In this document: positions 6,019 through 11,048 of the stretch, piece after piece
How positions within the stretch are numbered: position 1 is the stretch's first letter
Layout of the letters: every line of letters begins with the position of its first letter
DNA from: Aquificota bacterium
GTDB lineage: Bacteria > Thermosulfidibacterota > Thermosulfidibacteria > Thermosulfidibacterales > B14-G1
Length of the DNA: 11,048 nt
Reading direction: 5' to 3'
NCBI GenBank assembly: GCA_003648675.1
Contig: QMPS01000009.1
Span: forward strand, 1-11,048
Notes under the pieces: model-generated
Seen by the model: only the letters and a program-made list of their open reading frames with translations
Database searches by the model: none
Told to the model about the DNA's origin: nothing
Position numbers and translations under genes: made by a program

Positions 6019-8463
6019 TTAATTTCCTTCTCCCCTACCCTTACCCTCAGCCTCCAGGATGGTGAGAGTACCTTTGAGGACCGTGTCCGGATTGAGGGAT
6101 ATACTGTCAATGCCACACTCCACCAAGAACCGAGCAAACTCGGGATAGTCCGAGGGGGCTTGGCCACAGATGCCCACTTTCCGGTCGTACCTATGAGCCA
6201 CCTCTATCACCTGAGCTATCATGCGCTTCACCGCCTCGTTCCTCTCATCGAAGATGTCGGCTATCAACTCTGAATCCCTGTCCACCCCCAGAACCAGCTG
6301 GGTAAGGTCGTTGGAACCGATGGAGAAGCCGTCAAAGATATCCGAGAAGGCATCGGCCAGGACCACATTCACGGGGAGCTCGCACATAACGTAAATCTGA
6401 AGACCGTTTTCACCTTGGACAAGGCCATTCTTCTCCATCTCCTTGATTACCTTGACCCCTTCTTCAGGAGTGCGGCAGAAGGGTATCATGAGCTTCACGT
6501 TGGTGAGGCCCATCTCATCCCTCACCACCTTCATGGCTTTACACTCCAAAGCAAATCCATCCCTATATTTGGGATGATAGTAGCGACTGGCACCCCTGAA
6601 GCCCAACATAGGGTTGTGCTCCTCGGGTTCGAAGAGGAACCCACCAATGAGGTTGGCGTACTCGTTGCTCTTGAAATCGCTCATACGGACGATGACGTCC
6701 TCAGGATAGAAGGCAGCAGCGATGGTGCCCACACCCTCGGCCAGCCTCCTCACAAAGTACTCCGTCTTGCTGGGATAACCCATGGTCATCTCCTCAATGG
6801 TGGCCTTGAGTTCCTCTATCTGATCTGGAGTGGCCCCCGCTTTGGCACCTATCTCCTCCAACCTATGGAAATAAGCCAAAGCCAAGGGATGGATTTTAAT
6901 GTAGGAGTTGATGATGAACTCCAACCTGGCAAGCCCCACCCCATCGTTGGGCACGAAAGAGTATTTGAAAGCCTCTTCAGGGTTACCCAGGTTCATCATA
7001 ATTTTGGTCTTGGGACGGGGCAGGTCTTTGAGATCTACCCTGTCTACCTCGTACTCCAGGATACCATCGTACACGTACCCCACATCACCCTCTGCGCAGG
7101 AGACAGTCACATTCCGACCACTCATGAGCACCTCTGTGGCGTTGCCCGCACCCACCACAGCAGGCACCCCCATCTCTCGACTCACAATAGCAGCATGGCA
7201 GGTCCTGCCCCCCTTGTCTGTAACGATGGCCGAAGCGAACTTCATGATGGGTTCCCAGTCGGGGTCCGTCATCTCCGTAACCAGCACCTCTCCAGGCTGA
7301 AACTTATGCATCTCCTTGACACTAGAAATCACCCTCACTTTGCCCGTACCAATCTTGTCTCCAACGCTCTTACCCGTCACCAGCACCTTGCCCCGCTGCT
7401 TCAGACGATAGGTCTCCATAACATCCATACGCCGCTGGGAATGGACTGTCTCGGGCCTAGCCTGAACGATGAAAAGCTCGTTGGTTATGCCGTCTTTGGC
7501 CCACTCTATGTCCATGGGGCGGGGAGAACCTGCCCTATGGGAGTAATGGTCCTCAATAAGCACCGCCCAATTGGCCAGTTTAAGGATCTCGTCGTCGCTA
7601 AGGGCAAACAGCATCCTCTCCGACTTGGGGACCACCACCTTCTTAACACTCTTTGTGCCCACCTTATCAGAGTAGATCATCTTGATCTGCTTTTTGCCCA
7701 GATGCTTACGAACAATGGGACGGTAGCCCTTCAAAAGGGTAGGTTTGAAAACGTAGTACTCGTCGGGGTTCACTTCTCCCTGAACCAGCACTTCCCCTAG
7801 CCCGTAGGTGGCAGTGACGTAAACCACATCTTTAAACCCGCTCTCTGTATCAATGGTGAACATCACACCGCTGCAAGCCAAGTCAGAACGGACCATCTTC
7901 TGAATCCCTATGGAGAGACCTACACTGAACTGATCGAATCCTTTATCGTGCCGGTAGGAAATGGCCCTGTTAGTGAAGAGAGAGGCGAAACACTTTTTGC
8001 AAGCGTCTATAACCTTGTCCGCCCCCTTGATGTTGAGATAGGTGTCCTGCTGACCTGCAAAGGAAGCATCGGGCAAATCCTCGGCTGTAGCGGACGAACG
8101 AACAGCCACATCGGTATCGGGACCATACTCTTCACACAACTGGGCATAGGCCTCCCGGATCTCCTGCTCCAGCTCCTCGGGAAAATTGGAATAGTAGATG
8201 AGGTCCCTCACCCTCTTTCCCCTGGTGGACAGATCCTCCATATCCGAGGTATCCAAACCTTCTAGGATCTCCCGGATCCTCTCTCTGAGATTGTTATGCT
8301 CCAGAAGATCCCAGTAAGCATCCACTGTAATGGCAAAACCATCTGGAACCTGTATCCCCTTGGGAGTGAGAGCTCGGAACATCTCTCCCAAGGAGGCATT
8401 TTTGCCCCCCACTAGAGGCAAGTCCTCCATACCTATCTCTCTAAACCACTTGATGTATTTCAT
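6019..8463 (-). CDS. ppsA: Phosphoenolpyruvate synthase (pyruvate, water dikinase)
   Basis: Converts pyruvate, ATP and water to PEP, AMP and phosphate, the entry step of gluconeogenesis from C3 units. Seen: 814 residues, close to the usual 790-820. The ATP-binding domain starts with WFREIGMEDLPLVGGKNASL and includes VRSSATAEDLP (121-131). The swivelling domain has the phosphohistidine H423 in GGRTCHAAI (418-426). The PEP/pyruvate barrel has GSNDLTQLVLGVDRD (716-730) and the catalytic cysteine C766 in GICGQAPSDYP. CGQAPSD and the N-terminal sequence separate it from pyruvate phosphate dikinase. The ATG has a GGGGAGGAAAGG site directly upstream. It starts 18 nt after hisD, so the two are almost certainly co-transcribed, an unusual pairing. 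No frameshift or missing key residue was seen. Confidence 0.97.
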   Translation of the reverse strand: MKYIKWFREIGMEDLPLVGGKNASLGEMFRALTPKGIQVPDGFAITVDAYWDLLEHNNLRERIREILEGLDTSDMEDLSTRGKRVRDLIYYSNFPEELEQEIREAYAQLCEEYGPDTDVAVRSSATAEDLPDASFAGQQDTYLNIKGADKVIDACKKCFASLFTNRAISYRHDKGFDQFSVGLSIGIQKMVRSDLACSGVMFTIDTESGFKDVVYVTATYGLGEVLVQGEVNPDEYYVFKPTLLKGYRPIVRKHLGKKQIKMIYSDKVGTKSVKKVVVPKSERMLFALSDDEILKLANWAVLIEDHYSHRAGSPRPMDIEWAKDGITNELFIVQARPETVHSQRRMDVMETYRLKQRGKVLVTGKSVGDKIGTGKVRVISSVKEMHKFQPGEVLVTEMTDPDWEPIMKFASAIVTDKGGRTCHAAIVSREMGVPAVVGAGNATEVLMSGRNVTVSCAEGDVGYVYDGILEYEVDRVDLKDLPRPKTKIMMNLGNPEEAFKYSFVPNDGVGLARLEFIINSYIKIHPLALAYFHRLEEIGAKAGATPDQIEELKATIEEMTMGYPSKTEYFVRRLAEGVGTIAAAFYPEDVIVRMSDFKSNEYANLIGGFLFEPEEHNPMLGFRGASRYYHPKYRDGFALECKAMKVVRDEMGLTNVKLMIPFCRTPEEGVKVIKEMEKNGLVQGENGLQIYVMCELPVNVVLADAFSDIFDGFSIGSNDLTQLVLGVDRDSELIADIFDERNEAVKRMIAQVIEVAHRYDRKVGICGQAPSDYPEFARFLVECGIDSISLNPDTVLKGTLTILEAEGKGRGEGN

Positions 8464-8481
8464 CCTTTCCTCCCCATCCTT

Positions 8482-9771
8482 CTACTCTCTGATCTTCACA
8501 GCCCTAGCATGGGCAGGCAACCCCTCCCATTGGGCCAGGGTGACCACCCCCTCCTTCAACTCCATGAAAGCCTCCCTACTCAAGGATACCACACTGGAGT
8601 ACTTGACAAAGTCCCTGGTACCAAGGGGAGAAGAGAACCTAGCCCGCCCGCCTGTAGGCAGGACATGGTTGGGCCCCGCCATGTAATCCCCCATGGGTTC
8701 AGGAGAGTACACACCCAAAAAAATCGCCCCTGCGTGGTTTACCAGGGGCAGCACCTCCCAGGGATCCCGGGTTAGGATCTCCAGGTGCTCGGGGGCGAGC
8801 TTATTCACTAAATCTATCCCCTCTTCCAGGGTAGAGCACACTACTGCTCCCCCATAGTTAGCCAAGGAATCCCGAGCAGTAGTGGAAGTGGCCAACCCCT
8901 TCAAAAGGCTTTCCACCTCCTTAACCACTTCCTCAGCCAATGTCTGCGAGGGAGTGATAAGAATGGCCGAAGCTAAAGGATCGTGCTCAGCTTGAGAAAG
9001 GAGATCCGCAGCGACATAGGAGGGAGGGGCCGTATCATCCGCCAAAACGAGAATCTCACTGGGACCGGCCACCATGTCGATATCCACCTTACCAAAGACC
9101 ATTTTCTTGGCTGTAGCTACGTAAACATTGCCCGGCCCCACAATCTTGTCCACAGAGGGTATGAGCCCAGTTCCATAGGCCATAGCAGCCACAGCCTGGG
9201 CACCACCCACCCTGTAGATCCTGTCCACCTGGGCCAAATAGGCAGCACCAAGAAGAGCCTCATTAACCTCACCCCCAGGCGTGGGAGAACAAACCACTAC
9301 TTCTTTGACCCCCGCCACCCGAGCGGGAATAACGTTCATCAATAGAGAAGAAGGATAGCTTGCCCTTCCCCCGGGAACGTAAGCACCAACCCTTTCCAGA
9401 GGAGTCACCTTCTGACCCAGGATGGTCCCACTCCCCTCGTAAAGGAACCAGGAATTCTCCTTCTGAGCCTCATGGAACCTCCTGATCCTGTCCGACGCCT
9501 TCTCTAAAGCAAAGCGAAGATCCCCTGGCAGAGAGGTAAAGGCCTTCTCCATTCGAGCTCTGTCTATAACCAAATCTCGGGGAGAATCTACCTGGAAACT
9601 ATCCCACTTCCTAGTATACTCTAAAAGGGCTTCGTCCCCCCTGCTTTTAACATCTTCGATGATGTCCCGTACATCCTCCATAACCCGGGACTCTAGAACC
9701 TCCCCCCGCCTCTCTAACCTATCTAACCAATAGGTAAAGGAGGATTCTCCCACCCTATAGACCTTTAACAC
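8482..9771 (-). CDS. hisD: Histidinol dehydrogenase
   Basis: Zinc-dependent oxidation of L-histidinol to L-histidine with two NAD+, the last step of histidine synthesis. Seen: 429 residues from the GTG at 9771, typical length. Numbered from that start: GPSEILVLADD at 236-246, zinc ligands Q260 and H263 in SQAEHDP, catalytic pair E328/H329 in APEHLE, D362 in GDYMAGPNHVLPTGG, and the C-terminal ligand H421. All match the E. coli enzyme within two positions. GTG is preferred because GGGGTGAT (9782-9775) lies at ideal spacing; an in-frame ATG at 9798 has no ribosome binding site and falls in a hairpin arm. No other his gene is visible, so hisD is separated from the rest of the pathway. HisD-like enzymes acting on other alcohols exist, but the full residue set supports HisD. 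Confidence 0.93.
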   Translation of the reverse strand: MLKVYRVGESSFTYWLDRLERRGEVLESRVMEDVRDIIEDVKSRGDEALLEYTRKWDSFQVDSPRDLVIDRARMEKAFTSLPGDLRFALEKASDRIRRFHEAQKENSWFLYEGSGTILGQKVTPLERVGAYVPGGRASYPSSLLMNVIPARVAGVKEVVVCSPTPGGEVNEALLGAAYLAQVDRIYRVGGAQAVAAMAYGTGLIPSVDKIVGPGNVYVATAKKMVFGKVDIDMVAGPSEILVLADDTAPPSYVAADLLSQAEHDPLASAILITPSQTLAEEVVKEVESLLKGLATSTTARDSLANYGGAVVCSTLEEGIDLVNKLAPEHLEILTRDPWEVLPLVNHAGAIFLGVYSPEPMGDYMAGPNHVLPTGGRARFSSPLGTRDFVKYSSVVSLSREAFMELKEGVVTLAQWEGLPAHARAVKIRE

Positions 9772-9797
9772 AACATCACCCCAGGGAGAAAACAACA

Positions 9798-9828
9798 TAG
9801 AATAGAAAGGGTGGATATAGCTATTCTA
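9798..9828. repeat. 8-bp inverted repeat in the hisD leader
   Basis: TAGAATAG (9798-9805) and CTATTCTA (9821-9828) are perfect inverted copies separated by 15 nt, 27 to 57 nt upstream of the hisD start. As RNA this is an AU-rich hairpin whose loop contains CCACCC, complementary to the hisD ribosome binding site. As DNA it could be an operator. There is no T-tract, so it is not an obvious attenuator. Confidence 0.55.
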
Positions 9829-9934
9829 CCCCTCACCGGCCACACAGGGCGGGAAGAACCAAACAAAAGACCACCCCTCTCTTCCGTCTCTAACCTCTCC
9901 ATCCCAGACAGCGGTAGAAAGCTCGCAAAGACTA

Positions 9935-9962
9935 ATTACAACATAAACAATTCTCATGTCAA
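9935..9962 (-). promoter_or_regulatory. Promoter candidate for hisD-ppsA
   Basis: Minus-strand TTGACA (9962-9957), a perfect -35, a 16-nt spacer and TGTAAT (9940-9935), five of six matches to the -10. The -35 overlaps the stop codon of the thioesterase gene. The start would be near 9928, giving hisD a leader of about 157 nt. This is the best promoter by sequence in the window. It would let hisD-ppsA be expressed apart from the upstream peptidase/thioesterase pair. Confidence 0.6.
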
Positions 9963-10372
9963 ACCCCACTAATATCCAAGTAAGGCTCCAACAGGGGGAA
10001 AAGGTGAGAAGGCACACAGATACGCCTCCCTTCAGGATCGACGGGTATGTGACGGGTATATCCTTCAGCCAAAACCCTCCCATCTCTCAAAATGCGGTAA
10101 CTGAAGGTAAGGTCCCTCTTGGATAATCTGGTGAGCCAGGTCTCCATTACCAAGTGGTCATCGTAACGGGCGGGGTATCTGTATTTACAGTAAGCCTCTA
10201 CCACCGGGAGAATGCACCCATCCTTCTCAAGCTGACTATAAGGGCATCCTGCCTCCCTCATAAGGGCACTCCGCCCCATCTCAAACCACGCCACGTAGTT
10301 GGCATAGTAGACTCCTCCCATTCTATCCGTCTCTCCATACCTCACCCTGAAGGTGGCTCTAGCCTTCTTCAC
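9959..10372 (-). CDS. Hot-dog fold acyl-CoA thioesterase, YbgC/4HBT family
   Basis: Small cytosolic thioesterase predicted to hydrolyse short or aromatic acyl-CoA esters; the substrate cannot be told from sequence. Seen: 137 residues, typical. The family signature is at 11-31: RYGETDRMGGVYYANY then VAWFE. D16 is at the position of the catalytic aspartate of YbgC/4-hydroxybenzoyl-CoA thioesterase. The rest follows the hot-dog pattern, including YPARYDDHLVMETWL and FSYRILRDG. The start is GTG; its first bases overlap the TGA of the upstream peptidase gene by 4 nt, with GGAGG and GGAGGG just ahead, so translation is coupled. In proteobacteria YbgC sits beside tol-pal genes; no such genes are here, so the Tol link should not be transferred. 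Confidence 0.9.
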   Translation of the reverse strand: MKKARATFRVRYGETDRMGGVYYANYVAWFEMGRSALMREAGCPYSQLEKDGCILPVVEAYCKYRYPARYDDHLVMETWLTRLSKRDLTFSYRILRDGRVLAEGYTRHIPVDPEGRRICVPSHLFPLLEPYLDISGV

Positions 10373-11048
10373 CCCTCCACCTCCTTGGGAAGGCTGGTGA
10401 GTACCTCAGGCCCCCCTGAACCCAAATAAACCATGTCCTCTATTCTCACCCCCCCTTTACCGGGGAGATAGATGCCGGGCTCCACGGTGAAAACCATGCC
10501 CTCCTCCAACACATCCTGAGATGTGGGTGAGAGAGTCGGTGCCTCGTGGATCTCCAACCCCACTCCATGCCCCAAACCGTGGCCGAAAAACTCCCCATAG
10601 CCCGCCTCCTCCACGATCCTACGGGCCACGGCATCCACTTCTTTGGCCTCAACCCCAGGCCTAATCGCCTCCAAAGCAGCTCGCTGGGCATCAAGAACAA
10701 CCCGGTAAATGTCCCTCTCCCAATCCTGCCACTCTCCAAACTTCAGTGTTCGGGTCATGTCCGAATGATACCCACGCCACTTAACCCCGAAATCCAACAC
10801 CACCAGATCCCCATCATCTATGGTTTTGGAAGAAGCCTCACCATGGGGTAGAGCCGACCTGGAACCAGAAGCCACTATGAAAGGGAAAGCCGCTCCCTCA
10901 GCCCCTCTTCTCCTCATAAAAAACTCCAACTCCAAAGCAAAATCCTTCTCAATGACACCCGGGTGCATCCTCTCCTTGAGTCCGGAAAAAGCCTCCTGGG
11001 CCAAAGCCACAGCCTCCCTTATCCTTCCCAACTCCCAGGGCCCCTTTA
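10369..11048 (-). CDS. M24B metallopeptidase, Xaa-Pro aminopeptidase-like (partial, N-terminus off window)
   Basis: Cytosolic metallopeptidase of the aminopeptidase P/prolidase group, which cleaves peptides with proline at the second position or Xaa-Pro dipeptides. Seen: the C-terminal 225 residues, essentially the whole pita-bread catalytic domain. All five metal ligands are present, numbered from the first whole codon: D85 and D96 (LDFGVKWRGYHSDMTRT), H160 (GHGLGHGVG), E189 (FTVEPG) and E203 (VRIEDM); H68 in PHGE is also conserved. The reading frame stays open to the window edge, so the creatinase-like N-terminal domain (about 120-140 residues) should lie beyond 11048. A TTG at 11031 is internal, not a start. 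It overlaps the thioesterase gene by 4 nt. Aminopeptidase P versus prolidase cannot be decided from this part. Confidence 0.92.
   Translation of the reverse strand, partial: KGPWELGRIREAVALAQEAFSGLKERMHPGVIEKDFALELEFFMRRRGAEGAAFPFIVASGSRSALPHGEASSKTIDDGDLVVLDFGVKWRGYHSDMTRTLKFGEWQDWERDIYRVVLDAQRAALEAIRPGVEAKEVDAVARRIVEEAGYGEFFGHGLGHGVGLEIHEAPTLSPTSQDVLEEGMVFTVEPGIYLPGKGGVRIEDMVYLGSGGPEVLTSLPKEVEG

Noticed and set aside
6415..7800. A 461-codon open frame on the plus strand inside ppsA
   Set aside because: It is codon-aligned antisense to ppsA. Such frames stay open when the real gene rarely uses TTA, CTA and TCA codons. The translation is rich in His and Leu with no family features, while ppsA is complete with all catalytic residues.
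6019..8463. Pyruvate phosphate dikinase
   Set aside because: The N-terminus, the GGRTCHAAI phosphohistidine motif and CGQAPSD match PEP synthase, and 814 residues is shorter than the dikinase.
9772..9798. ATG at 9798 as the hisD start
   Set aside because: No ribosome binding site precedes it and it falls in a hairpin arm, whereas GTG at 9771 has a well-placed GGGGTGAT and gives the typical protein length.
9771..9928. T-box or named riboswitch in the hisD leader
   Set aside because: No T-box core sequence, no intrinsic terminator with T-run and no familiar aptamer pattern; only possible competing pairings can be described.
9826..9957. A 43-codon frame starting one base after the thioesterase stop, considered as a leader peptide for hisD
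   Set aside because: Its ATG lies upstream of the start predicted from the TTGACA/TGTAAT promoter, so it would not be on the hisD transcript. It has no His run for attenuation and no transmembrane or family pattern.

Overview
The window reads as ordinary chromosomal sequence from a bacterium, probably an anaerobe. It carries a biotin-type acyl-CoA carboxyltransferase or decarboxylase subunit, PEP synthase, a TalC-type transaldolase and a c-di-GMP-type two-component module. GC content looks moderate. AGA/AGG codons are frequent, especially in the histidine kinase, and GTG starts are common; this would fit a thermophile, but I cannot assign a phylum from sequence reading alone. I see no phage, transposon, CRISPR, tRNA or rRNA signal.

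Left part (1-2800). The 5' part of a carboxyltransferase gene (minus) runs off the left edge and is divergent from ksgA (plus). The two share a 132-bp spacer with facing promoter candidates and a 7-nt-period AT array. ksgA converges on a TalC-type transaldolase gene (minus). The ksgA stop codon lies inside a second 7-nt-period array, an inverted GTTCAA/TTGAAC structure that supplies the last eight residues of KsgA.

Middle part (2750-6000). A NarL/LuxR-type response regulator (minus), followed by a clear intrinsic terminator, is divergent from an operon (plus) made of a soluble HisKA-type histidine kinase and a REC-HD-GYP response regulator overlapping it by 35 nt. The 269-bp spacer between them is rich in short, regularly spaced repeats next to both promoter candidates. 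The kinase and HD-GYP protein plausibly form one phosphorelay that controls c-di-GMP breakdown. The NarL-type regulator is of a class that usually pairs with another kinase type, so its kinase is probably elsewhere.

Right part (5977-11048, all minus, read right to left). An M24B aminopeptidase gene (5' end outside the window) overlaps a hot-dog acyl-CoA thioesterase by 4 nt. Next come a promoter candidate with a perfect -35 hexamer, a leader of about 157 nt, hisD, and, 18 nt later, ppsA. A GC-rich hairpin at 5977-5999 separates ppsA from the convergent HD-GYP gene.

Every long coding region belongs to a known family. The observations worth a second look are non-coding: the heptameric arrays around ksgA, the repeat-rich spacer of the two-component locus, and the hisD leader, where competing pairings could cover the ribosome binding site. 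I found no evidence of an undescribed multi-gene system.
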